From positions 1-9,342 of the forward strand of contig JAIXRX010000049.1 in the NCBI GenBank assembly GCA_027485005.1: DNA of 9,342 nt, written 5' to 3'. Numbering within the stretch: position 1 is the first letter of the stretch; each line of letters starts with the position of its first letter. Below are positions 1 to 6,112 of this stretch, piece by piece. This stretch comes from Alphaproteobacteria bacterium (GTDB lineage Bacteria > Pseudomonadota > Alphaproteobacteria > Rickettsiales > JAIXRX01). The notes beneath the pieces were generated by a model, which ran no database searches, was not told where the DNA came from, and saw nothing but the letters and a program-made list of their open reading frames with translations. A program made the position numbers and the translations under genes.

Positions 1-1808
1 AAATCTTTTACGAATAAATCATAAACATCATTACTATAGGCAATACGCAAAGCGTTTTCGCTGTCTTCCGCATTGGCTGCAGCGGCTTCCTCATCGGTAG
101 CAGATTCCGCACTATTTACCACTGCAATTGCCAAAGAACCATTCGGCAAACTGTGTGCGCTGGTATGACCACCAACGGTTTGACCAAATACGTCCATTAG
201 CAAGTCTTTTGGTAAATCAGCCGATTTTTGGGTAATAGTTTTGTTGATCGACTGGCCGCCAAGCCCCGCAAAAATTTGAGGAAGATCGGATGGCTTGGTG
301 TCTTTGCTATTCAATGCATTTTGTAATTTTGCTTTCAATGTGCTCAAGCGCCAGTCGGCTTCCACTTGTCCACGAACTTCATCGAGTGTTTTGGTGCGTG
401 GCGCTAAGATTTTTGTGACGCTGAGTAGATAATAATTGCTGTCATTGCCACGAATAGCAGAGGTGGTTTGATTGCTTTGTAAAGAAAAACCTTGCTCCAA
501 CCATTGATCAATCGGCAGTGATGCATTTAAAGCAGTGCCGTCATTAGTCATGCCCGTAACACTAACTGGACCGATGCTAGAAACTGTTTCACCATGGTCT
601 TTGGCCACTTGTGCAAGTGGAACATTGTTGAGTGTGGCGTTTTCCAGCGCCTCAATATGTTTATACAGTTGATCTTCAGCTTGAGTTTGTTGTTGTTCTT
701 TGGCTAATTGTTCACGCACATCTTCAAAAGTTGCTTGGCGTGAGTGATCAATGTCTTTCACATAAAACACATGCCAACCAAGCGGGCTTTGAATAGGGGC
801 TGTGACGCTGTTTTCTTGCGCTTCAAAAATAGCATCGGCTGCGCTTTCTAGGGCTTCAGAACGAGCAATAAAGCCCAAAGAAATTTCTGTATTCAGCGGC
901 TTGGTTTTTTTTGCAATGCTGGCAAATTTTTCTCCATTGGCTGCAAACTCAGCTGCTTGCTTGGCGCTTGCTTCGTCATTAAACAAAAGCTGATCCACGT
1001 TGCGTTTCTCTGGTAGAGCATAACTTTCGCGATTCGCGTCATAAAGTTTGCGTAATGCTTCATCAGAAATATTTACGCTATTAGCAAATTTTTCTACATC
1101 CACCTTCACCACTTCAAATACGCGCATTTCTGGTGAGGTATATTGTGTTTGATGACTGCTGTAATAACCCTTTAGTTCATCTTCACTAGGTTTTAGGCTA
1201 GCAGATGCGGAACGCGCCACATCAAAATTCCAGATAGAAACATGACGTTTTTCAAGTGCAGCTTTGTGTAAAATATTAGCCAGTTGTGTCGGGTAAAGGT
1301 CGAGCTGCATTAAGGTTTCAGTCAATAATTTGCGCGCCTTATCTTGCTTGATCTGTGCCACATACATGGCTTCTGTCATGCCTGAGCCTTTTAAGGTTTG
1401 CTCAAATACCGTTTTATCAAATACTCCTTTTTCACCTAAAAAAGCGGGGGTATTGCGAATATCATTCAAAATCTCTTCGTCTGAAATTTTAATACCATAA
1501 CGTTCTGCTTCAATATCCAGTGTGACATCATTCACCAGATTCGTAAGCACCTGCTTTTCAACGTTCAAATTTTTTAGCATGGCGGCATTATAATTTTCCC
1601 CCATCATTTGCTGCAGGTTATTGCGCGCGCCATCCAGAGAATATTGATAGTCGGTAACACTAATGGTTTTATTTCCAACTTTGGCTGCAAAATTACCTGA
1701 AGCCCCTGATTGAAAAACATCGGCAATACCCCATAAAGCAAAGCTGGCAACCAGCAAAAGCAAAAGGGCGCGAACAAGCCAGGTGGTAATGGTCGTGCGT
1801 GCGGACAT
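1..1808 (-). CDS. ppiD: PpiD/SurA-type membrane-anchored peptidyl-prolyl isomerase and folding chaperone (C-terminus beyond window)
   Basis: The reverse strand is open without a stop from an ATG at 1808 to the left edge, giving 602 residues plus a partial codon; the C-terminus is missing. The start has a GAGGA ribosome site (1815-1819) six bases upstream. The protein begins with a short Arg-containing cytoplasmic stretch and one hydrophobic segment at about residues 11-29 (WLVRALLLLLVASFALWG), so it should be inner-membrane anchored with a periplasmic body. Residues ~40-190 resemble the SurA_N/PpiD chaperone domain (AAKVGNKTISVTDYQ, then a helical region). Residues ~266-352 resemble a parvulin rotamase domain: LPEKRNVDQLLF at the start, SLGFIARSEA in the middle and SPLGWHVFYVKDI at the end. 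A low-complexity Ala/Glu stretch lies near residues 575-587. Family knowledge: PpiD assists folding of proteins leaving the Sec translocon. Whether this copy has isomerase activity cannot be judged here. It is transcribed away from tpiA. The PpiD-type assignment is firm; the exact orthology is less so. Confidence 0.88.
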   Translation of the reverse strand, partial: MSARTTITTWLVRALLLLLVASFALWGIADVFQSGASGNFAAKVGNKTISVTDYQYSLDGARNNLQQMMGENYNAAMLKNLNVEKQVLTNLVNDVTLDIEAERYGIKISDEEILNDIRNTPAFLGEKGVFDKTVFEQTLKGSGMTEAMYVAQIKQDKARKLLTETLMQLDLYPTQLANILHKAALEKRHVSIWNFDVARSASASLKPSEDELKGYYSSHQTQYTSPEMRVFEVVKVDVEKFANSVNISDEALRKLYDANRESYALPEKRNVDQLLFNDEASAKQAAEFAANGEKFASIAKKTKPLNTEISLGFIARSEALESAADAIFEAQENSVTAPIQSPLGWHVFYVKDIDHSRQATFEDVREQLAKEQQQTQAEDQLYKHIEALENATLNNVPLAQVAKDHGETVSSIGPVSVTGMTNDGTALNASLPIDQWLEQGFSLQSNQTTSAIRGNDSNYYLLSVTKILAPRTKTLDEVRGQVEADWRLSTLKAKLQNALNSKDTKPSDLPQIFAGLGGQSINKTITQKSADLPKDLLMDVFGQTVGGHTSAHSLPNGSLAIAVVNSAESATDEEAAAANAEDSENALRIAYSNDVYDLFVKD

Positions 1809-1943
1809 AATCAATCCTCAAAAAGTTAATGCAACCTATTTGCATTGTGTCTTAAACTACCCCAATGCTTATAGCCAAGGGGTTTTTCTTGCCAGTTGCA
1901 TAAAAATTGTGGCAATAGAACCTATGCCACAGTCGAGGAACCC
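1809..1943. promoter_or_regulatory. Divergent promoter region between the PpiD-like gene and tpiA, with a 7-bp inverted repeat
   Basis: This 135-bp spacer must carry the promoters of both divergent genes. Visible elements are a perfect inverted repeat AATGCAA-CCTAT-TTGCATT (1828-1846), just upstream of the PpiD-gene ribosome site; a second pair TTGCCA (1889-1894) / TGGCAA (1910-1915); and a CCCC...GGGG pair (about 1861-1882) followed by five T. For tpiA the best sigma70-like match I find is TTGTGT (1845-1850), 18 bases, TTATAG (1869-1874), which is only moderate. I could not settle a minus-strand promoter. The inverted repeats could be operator sites, but that is inference. Confidence 0.4.
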
Positions 1944-2672
1944 ATGACGACCATTATAGCAAATTGGAAAATGAATGGTAGCCACAGCACAACAGAGGCC
2001 CTGCTAGAAGGGCTTTCACCTGTTTTGCGAGCAGCGCCTTCGGGCTGCGAAGTGGTCCTTTGCCCGCCTTTTACCCTACTGGACAGCGTCGGACGTCATT
2101 TGCGCGGCACTAAGGTGTGGGTAGGGGCGCAAAACTGCCATCAGGCCAGAGAAGGCGCCTATACGGGAGAAATTAGCCCCTATATGTTGGCCGAAAGCGG
2201 GGTCACTCATGTCTTGATTGGCCATTCGGAACGCCGTGAATATGCCGGCGAGGACGACGCATTAATTGCCCAAAAACTTCAAGCAAGTCATAAAGCTGGA
2301 CTTAAAACGGTACTTTGTGTGGGTGAAACTTTGGCGGAACGTGAAGCAGGGCAGGTACACGCGGTGGTTGAGCGACAACTAAAGGCAGTGAATGCTACAC
2401 ATTTTGCGTCTTATGTGGCTTACGAGCCGGTTTGGGCGATTGGTACGGGTAAAACCCCCACCGAAATAGATATTGCGAGTATGCATCAGCATATAAAAAG
2501 TCAAACAGGCGGGATAATTCCTGTGCTTTACGGTGGCTCAGTCAAAGCAGAGAACGCATCAACTATTCTTGCCATCCCTGCGGTAGCTGGTGCATTGGTG
2601 GGTGGTGCAAGTTTAGACATTGACAGTTTTAGTCAAATCCTTCATGCCGCATACCAAATAAACAACGCTTAA
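1944..2672 (+). CDS. tpiA: Triosephosphate isomerase
   Basis: The 242-residue protein interconverts dihydroxyacetone phosphate and glyceraldehyde 3-phosphate as a cytoplasmic (beta/alpha)8 barrel of glycolysis and gluconeogenesis. All active-site landmarks are present: substrate-binding ANWKMNG with Asn7 and Lys9, electrophile His94 in LIGHSERR, catalytic base Glu161 in AYEPVWAIGTGKTP (the residues after it form the flexible lid), and the phosphate-binding YGGSV (196-200) and GGASL (220-224) near the end. The frame is open from an upstream ATG at 1896, but that start would add 16 residues not typical of the family. The ATG at 1944 has GAGGAA (1935-1940) directly before it and begins the conserved first strand, so I chose it. 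The length is slightly short but normal for bacteria. It is the first gene of the tpiA-secG-pyrG run, with secG starting 17 bp after the stop. Confidence 0.98.
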   Translation: MTTIIANWKMNGSHSTTEALLEGLSPVLRAAPSGCEVVLCPPFTLLDSVGRHLRGTKVWVGAQNCHQAREGAYTGEISPYMLAESGVTHVLIGHSERREYAGEDDALIAQKLQASHKAGLKTVLCVGETLAEREAGQVHAVVERQLKAVNATHFASYVAYEPVWAIGTGKTPTEIDIASMHQHIKSQTGGIIPVLYGGSVKAENASTILAIPAVAGALVGGASLDIDSFSQILHAAYQINNA

Positions 2673-2689
2673 AAGAGGGGCTCTCGCCG

Positions 2690-3079
2690 ATGTATACCGT
2701 TTTATTGGTGATTCATACGCTTATAACGCTCGCCTTGATTGTGATTATCTTGGTGCAACGCAGCAGCGCCGATGGCTTTGGCATGAGCGGCAATTCGTCT
2801 AACAGTATGTTGTCGGGACGTTCTCAAGCCAATTTACTCACCCGTACCACGGCTATTCTGGCGGCCGCTTTCATCAGTACCAGCCTTATTCTTGGTATTT
2901 TGGTCAGCCAACAGCATAAAAGTGGTTCGATTGCAGAAAAAGTGGCTGAAAGTGCTTCCGTGCCTACTGCCGCCACGACTTCTACACCCGAGGCCACGCA
3001 AGCCCCTGTGATAAATGAAAAACCGGTCGAAAAAGCTGCTGAAAAACCAGTGGCCCCTGCTGTTCCACAATCTGAATAA
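2690..3079 (+). CDS. secG: Preprotein translocase subunit SecG
   Basis: This is a small inner-membrane protein of 129 residues that joins SecY and SecE in the translocon and stimulates SecA-driven export. It has two hydrophobic segments (about residues 3-22 and 53-73) separated by the family loop, with ILVQRSSADGFG followed by a Gly/Ser-rich stretch and LLTRTTAILA. The tail after residue ~80 is rich in Ala, Pro, Glu and Thr and is probably disordered, a common variable feature in alphaproteobacterial SecG. The ribosome site GAGGGG (2675-2680) lies nine bases before the ATG. Its tight spacing to tpiA upstream and pyrG downstream (23 bp) implies co-transcription. A minus-strand frame through the tail is a codon-bias shadow. 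Confidence 0.96.
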   Translation: MYTVLLVIHTLITLALIVIILVQRSSADGFGMSGNSSNSMLSGRSQANLLTRTTAILAAAFISTSLILGILVSQQHKSGSIAEKVAESASVPTAATTSTPEATQAPVINEKPVEKAAEKPVAPAVPQSE

Positions 3080-3102
3080 TTAAAAAAGGACTCGTTCTTA
3101 AG

Positions 3103-4755
3103 ATGACACGCTATATTTTTATTACCGGCGGTGTGGTTTCGTCTTTAGGCAAGGGGTTGGCGTCGGCAGCGCTTGGCGCGGTGTTGCAAGCCCGTGGTTA
3201 TAAGGTGCGTCTGCGCAAACTCGATCCCTATTTGAATATCGACCCCGGTACGATGAATCCGAATCAGCATGGCGAAGTGTTCGTGACCGAAGATGGCGCG
3301 GAAACTGACCTCGATTTAGGTCATTATGAGCGTTTTACGGGCGTGGATGCTTATAAAGGTGATAATGTGACTGCAGGGCAGATCTACTCGACGCTGCTTT
3401 CCAAAGAGCGTCGTGGTGATTATTTGGGCGGTACTGTACAAGTGATTCCACATGTAACCGATCTGATTAAAGAATTTATTACCTCTAATACCAAAGATGA
3501 AGATTTTGTGTTGTGTGAAATCGGCGGCACGGTTGGGGATATTGAGGGCTTGCCATTCTTCGAGGCGATTCGCCAACTGGGCTATACTCTTGGCCAAGAC
3601 AAGGTATGCTATATTCACGTGACGCTGGTGCCATACATTGCCGCGGCGCAAGAGCTTAAAACTAAGCCTACCCAGCATTCTGTCAAAGAATTGCGTTCTA
3701 TTGGTGTCACGCCACATATCTTGCTGTGCCGTGCTGAGCGGGACATTCCAGCTGTTGAGCGCGCAAAAATAGCTCTTTTCTGTAATTTGAAAGAAGAGAA
3801 TGTCATTCAAGCCCCCGACCTGAACACCATTTACGCTGCTCCCACGCGCTATCATGCGGAAGGTTTGGACGTGCAGGTGCTTAAGCATTTTGGTTTGTAT
3901 GATGCTACTAAGCAGCCAAATCTGGAAAACTGGCAAGGTATTGTACAAAGTCTCGCTTCTCCCAAACACAAGGTGAGTGTGGCGATTGTGGGTAAATATA
4001 CCGGCATTGGAGATGCGTATAAATCCCTCGGAGAAGCGCTTTCACACGCAGGTATCGCGAATCAGGTAGAAGTCGATGTGCATTGGCTGGATGCTAAAGG
4101 CTTCGAAACCCGCAACGTGGCCAGCCAACTCCAAGGCATGGATGCGATTTTGGTGCCCGGCGGTTTTGGTTCTCGCGGGGTGGAAGGCAAAATTGCTGCC
4201 ATTAAATATGCACGCGAAAATGGCATTCCTTACCTTGGTATTTGTTTGGGTATGCAGCTGGCTGTTATCGAAACCGCCCGTCACTTAGCAGGAATGGAAC
4301 ATGCCGGCTCCTCGGAATTTGATAGTGCTGACCAAGGCGAATATGGTCCGTTGGTTGGGTTGATGACCGAATGGGTGAGCGGTAATGCCAAAGAAAAACG
4401 TGGCTCACAAGACAATCTGGGCGGCACGATGCGCCTTGGGGCGTTCCCATGCGCCATTAAAAAAGGCACACTGGCACATGCTATTTATGGCTCAGAAAAT
4501 ATCTCGGAGCGCCACCGTCATCGCTACGAGGTGAACACGGCGTATATCCCCGTATTGGAAAAAGCAGGTTTGCAATTCTCTGGTCTTTCGCCAGACGGCG
4601 CCTTGCCAGAAATTGCGGAAATGAAGAGCCACCCGTGGTTTGTGGGCGTACAATTCCATCCAGAATTGAAGTCAAAACCATTTGCACCGCATCCGTTATT
4701 TAAATCGTATGTGGCGGCAGCATTGGCTTACAAACAGCAACAAAAAGCTGCTTAG
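3103..4755 (+). CDS. pyrG: CTP synthase (glutamine-hydrolysing)
   Basis: The 550-residue enzyme aminates UTP to CTP using ATP and glutamine-derived ammonia, the last step of de novo pyrimidine nucleotide synthesis. The N-terminal synthetase domain (~1-270) starts with YIFITGGVVSSLGKG, containing the P-loop-like nucleotide site, then LRKLDPYLNIDPGTMNP, GEVFVTEDGAETDLDLGHYERF and the EIGGTVGDIE motif (139-147). The C-terminal class I glutaminase domain (~290-540) has the oxyanion segment PGGFGSRG (352-359), the nucleophile Cys381 in GICLGMQ, and the His519/Glu521 pair in FHPEL. The length matches the family. The ribosome site is AAGGA (3086-3090), somewhat far from the ATG (12 bases). It is the third gene of the tpiA-secG run. 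The stop codon sits in the loop of an AT-rich hairpin. Nothing is missing or unusual. Confidence 0.98.
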   Translation: MTRYIFITGGVVSSLGKGLASAALGAVLQARGYKVRLRKLDPYLNIDPGTMNPNQHGEVFVTEDGAETDLDLGHYERFTGVDAYKGDNVTAGQIYSTLLSKERRGDYLGGTVQVIPHVTDLIKEFITSNTKDEDFVLCEIGGTVGDIEGLPFFEAIRQLGYTLGQDKVCYIHVTLVPYIAAAQELKTKPTQHSVKELRSIGVTPHILLCRAERDIPAVERAKIALFCNLKEENVIQAPDLNTIYAAPTRYHAEGLDVQVLKHFGLYDATKQPNLENWQGIVQSLASPKHKVSVAIVGKYTGIGDAYKSLGEALSHAGIANQVEVDVHWLDAKGFETRNVASQLQGMDAILVPGGFGSRGVEGKIAAIKYARENGIPYLGICLGMQLAVIETARHLAGMEHAGSSEFDSADQGEYGPLVGLMTEWVSGNAKEKRGSQDNLGGTMRLGAFPCAIKKGTLAHAIYGSENISERHRHRYEVNTAYIPVLEKAGLQFSGLSPDGALPEIAEMKSHPWFVGVQFHPELKSKPFAPHPLFKSYVAAALAYKQQQKAA

Positions 4756-4763
4756 AGCTTTTT
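4742..4763 (+). terminator. Possible weak intrinsic terminator overlapping the pyrG stop codon
   Basis: A perfect 8-bp inverted repeat, AAAAAGCT (4742-4749) and AGCTTTTT (4756-4763), encloses a six-base loop that contains the pyrG TAG. The RNA would be a GCU/AGC core extended by five A-U pairs ending in a U tract. Few G-C pairs make it a weak terminator, so read-through into the gene at 4900 is possible. Confidence 0.4.
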
Positions 4764-4881
4764 CACATTTGCGCCCGCTATTGCCGCTACTGCGGCTCAT
4801 ATGGCGCTCTTATCTCAAGGATGAGTCGCGCTTCTGCGCTTGGTATCTGCGCCAATACGCTTAATCGCTTCTTAAGCATTC

Positions 4882-4899
4882 AAGGGTTATACTTAGTGC
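4882..4899 (+). promoter_or_regulatory. Candidate -10 box and possible leaderless start for the gene at 4900
   Basis: The 144 bp between pyrG and the next gene contain TATACT at 4888-4893, a good -10 match, but no convincing -35 at 16-18 bases. If it is used, transcription would begin about at the A of the ATG at 4900. The only ribosome-site-like bases, AAGGG at 4882-4886, lie 13 bases from the ATG and would then not be transcribed. The rest of the gap contains small GC-rich dyads such as GCCGC-TACT-GCGGC (4783-4796) without a T-run. Confidence 0.3.
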
Positions 4900-5433
4900 A
4901 TGAAAAAACATGTGCTGAACATCATGGTGCTTTGTGTTTGTCTGTGGCCGCTGAGCGTGCTGGCCACTAGCAAGCCTGCGGAAATTACGCCGCATATTCA
5001 AGCCGAACAACCACACGGAAAAGCCACGCTGCGTTATTGGGGTTTTGATATTTATGATGTAAGTTTATGGATGGATACGCCTGAGTGGAGCATGCAAAAA
5101 CCTTTTGCATTAAGTTTGAATTATGTGATGCCGCTTTCCAAAGAACGAATGGTAGAAGAAACTATCAAGCAGCTTCAAACGCAGCGCCAGTGGCCTGTTG
5201 AAACGGTTGATAAATTCACAGAAGTTTTGCATGCAACACTACCAGCTGTTGAAAAAAAAGACCGTTTGACGGCGATTTATACCCCACAAAAATCACTGCA
5301 ATTATTTCTCAATGGAAAATATTATAGTGAGATAATGGACAAAGAATTGCTACCCGCCTTTGTGAATATTTGGTTGGGCGAGGGGAATGATTTGCCAGAG
5401 CTACGCGCGAATTTACTGAATCTTGCGCAATAA
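4900..5433 (+). CDS. Secreted chalcone-isomerase-like domain protein
   Basis: This 177-residue protein has a clear signal peptide: MKKH, a hydrophobic core to about residue 20, and a probable cleavage after VLA (residues 20-22). It should therefore be periplasmic. The mature part matches the pattern of bacterial chalcone-isomerase-like proteins (Pfam family Chalcone_3, recalled, not searched): GKATLRYWGFDIYDVSLW (40-57), FALSLNYVMPLSKERM, a middle Trp (QRQWPVETV), the DRLTAIYTP strand, LFLNGKYYSEI and the C-terminal IWLGEGNDLPELRANLLN (157-174). Plant chalcone isomerase is the fold relative; the bacterial secreted members have no well-established reaction, and I do not assign one. It follows pyrG in the same direction across a 144-bp gap and may have its own promoter. 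Its stop codon overlaps the U-tract-encoding end of the converging gene's terminator. Confidence 0.82.
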   Translation: MKKHVLNIMVLCVCLWPLSVLATSKPAEITPHIQAEQPHGKATLRYWGFDIYDVSLWMDTPEWSMQKPFALSLNYVMPLSKERMVEETIKQLQTQRQWPVETVDKFTEVLHATLPAVEKKDRLTAIYTPQKSLQLFLNGKYYSEIMDKELLPAFVNIWLGEGNDLPELRANLLNLAQ

Positions 5434-5461
5434 AAAACCCTCCTCCCGAAGGAGAAGGGTT
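5432..5461 (-). terminator. Strong intrinsic terminator of the minus-strand gene, UUCG tetraloop
   Basis: Read on the minus strand, an 11-bp stem (arms 5436-5446 and 5451-5461) closes a TTCG loop flanked by C-G and runs straight into six T. The single non-Watson-Crick position is G-U on the minus transcript but would be C-A on the plus transcript, and the T-run exists only on the minus side. The hairpin therefore serves the 5487-5900 gene. It overlaps the stop codon of the converging chalcone-isomerase-like gene. Confidence 0.88.
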
Positions 5462-5477
5462 AGTAAGCATCATGCAT

Positions 5478-5525
5478 CATTTCATTTTATTGTTCCTGCG
5501 AGAATGCAAGGAGTAAAATGAAATG
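5478..5525. repeat. 12-bp perfect inverted repeat spanning the stop codon of the minus-strand gene
   Basis: Arms CATTTCATTTTA (5478-5489) and TAAAATGAAATG (5514-5525) are exact reverse complements. The 24-base interior can pair further through TCCT (5494-5497) with AGGA (5509-5512). The left arm contains the stop codon of the 137-residue gene; the right arm encodes residues around 126-129. Confidence 0.85.
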
Positions 5526-5900
5526 TTCTTTTTCCTTTAGAGGAGCTTTTGCAAGCTCTCCTTTCAAAGCTTCTTGAATTAAAGGTAAAATATTTACCTT
5601 TAATTCAGACCATGCGGTGCCTTCCATATAAAAGCGGTTTAAATCGGCCTTAGTGGTTGGCACCTTTATTTGACTAAGCTTCTCACCACCCTGCAACTTA
5701 TTGCCATTCAACAAGCCGCCCTTAACTAAAGCGATATGAAAGAAAAGATTTTCTTTCATAGGTTCAGAAGCATTAAATGCATTAGCGATAGTGCTATCTA
5801 TTAATGCACTTACATACTTTTCTGTGTGGCCTCCGATATTCAGGATTTGTTCTGCTGACAATCCTGACACTGGTTGCACATGTAAAATGTGCAAGTTCAT
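5487..5900 (-). CDS. Unrecognised small protein encoded by palindrome-rich DNA
   Basis: The 137-residue protein starts MNLHILHVQPVSGLSAEQIL and ends LLAFSQEQ. I do not recognise a family. It has no cysteine, no signal peptide and no membrane segment. It appears to alternate amphipathic helices (residues ~17-42 and ~98-118) with a Gly/Lys-rich middle (VKGGLLNGNKLQGGEKL, 59-75), consistent with a small soluble protein. The frame stays open further upstream to 6038. I chose the ATG at 5900 because AGGA (5907-5910) sits six bases before it; the alternative ATG at 5924 (MKKKLGIP...) has no clear ribosome site. The strong strand-specific terminator just past the stop supports real expression. The coding DNA is unusual: at least five near-perfect or perfect inverted repeats with very short loops fall inside it, and another includes its stop codon. 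It could be a true gene with RNA structure in its message, a gene bearing inserted palindromic elements, or a structured RNA with an incidental frame. The first two seem likelier. Confidence 0.6.
   Translation of the reverse strand: MNLHILHVQPVSGLSAEQILNIGGHTEKYVSALIDSTIANAFNASEPMKENLFFHIALVKGGLLNGNKLQGGEKLSQIKVPTTKADLNRFYMEGTAWSELKVNILPLIQEALKGELAKAPLKEKEHFILLLAFSQEQ
5575..5607. repeat. 15-bp perfect inverted repeat with 3-base spacer inside the minus-strand gene
   Basis: Arms TGAATTAAAGGTAAA (5575-5589) and TTTACCTTTAATTCA (5593-5607) are exact reverse complements separated by ATA. It lies wholly in coding sequence for residues ~98-109 (SELKVNILPLIQ). A perfect stem of this length with so short a spacer is far beyond chance in a few hundred bases. 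Confidence 0.92.
5735..5760. repeat. 12-bp perfect inverted repeat with 2-base spacer inside the minus-strand gene
   Basis: Arms TATGAAAGAAAA (5735-5746) and TTTTCTTTCATA (5749-5760) are exact reverse complements around GA. It covers codons for residues ~47-56 (PMKENLFFHI). Confidence 0.9.
5778..5894. repeat. Three further successive hairpins at the 5' end of the minus-strand gene
   Basis: Three dyads follow one another. TGCATTA (5778-5784) pairs with TAATGCA (5802-5808) around an inner GATAG-TG-CTATC (5787-5798). TCAGGATT (5840-5847) pairs with AATCCTGA (5860-5867). TTGCACAT (5874-5881) pairs with ATGTGCAA (5887-5894) with a five-base loop; its outer end is four bases inside the start codon at 5898-5900. 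In the message these hairpins begin two codons after the start and could affect translation. Confidence 0.7.
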
Positions 5901-5906
5901 TGGTAT

Positions 5907-5910
5907 TCCT
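5907..5910 (-). promoter_or_regulatory. Ribosome-binding site that decides the start of the 137-residue gene
   Basis: AGGA on the minus strand, with six bases to the ATG at 5900. It lies inside codons of the longer open frame, so it favours the shorter start over the ATG at 5924. Confidence 0.6.
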
Positions 5911-6030
5911 AATTTCTTTTTCATATTAGAAAAAATAAATTTTAAAAAACTGCACCACTCGTACAGCAGAGGAATCTTGGCATTTGTTGTTATTGTTTTG
6001 AACAGCCAGACCCAAAAATTCACAGTAGAG

Positions 6031-6075
6031 GCTAGCACAAGCTATCACAAAATAATAATGACAGTTTTATGACAG
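6031..6075. repeat. Two helical-turn-spaced tandem direct repeats, possible operator
   Basis: GCTAGCACAA (6031-6040) is followed immediately by GCTATCACAA (6041-6050), nine of ten bases identical at a 10-base period. Seven bases later ATGACAG (6058-6064) recurs at 6069-6075, an 11-base period. Repeats phased by one helical turn are typical of sites bound by adjacent protein subunits on one DNA face. They lie upstream of the minus-strand gene, about 140-170 bp before its start codon. Confidence 0.5.
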
Positions 6076-6112
6076 CGTGGTGGGTGGTGATTGGAGTTTG
6101 GGATAGGGTGCG

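Noticed and set aside
802..993. 63-codon plus-strand open frame
   Set aside because: It lies antisense inside the PpiD-type gene; it is Ala/Ser-rich, with no ribosome site.
1896..1943. Longer tpiA start adding 16 residues
   Set aside because: The extension (MHKNCGNRTYATVEEP) is absent from the family, and the ATG at 1944 has GAGGAA directly upstream and begins the conserved first strand.
3316..3969. 217-codon minus-strand open frame inside pyrG
   Set aside because: It is fully contained in pyrG on the other strand, with no ribosome site and no family resemblance.
4682..4864. 60-codon plus-strand open frame over the end of pyrG and the following gap
   Set aside because: It starts inside pyrG in another frame, is Arg/Leu-rich and has no ribosome site.
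4821..4969. 49-codon plus-strand frame starting at ATGAGTCGC in the gap and overlapping the chalcone-isomerase-like gene
   Set aside because: It has a weak AAGGATG-like context, but it runs out of frame across the signal-peptide coding region of a better-supported gene and its product shows no features.
5901..6038. Extended N-terminus of the minus-strand gene (start at 6038 or 5924)
   Set aside because: The added residues are encoded by very A/T-rich DNA with no ribosome site at either start. AGGA placed six bases before the ATG at 5900 is the better start signal, though 5924 cannot be wholly excluded.
5791..6072. 93-codon plus-strand open frame
   Set aside because: It overlaps the 5' half of the minus-strand gene, has no ribosome site, and its product is a low-credibility Cys/Phe-rich string.
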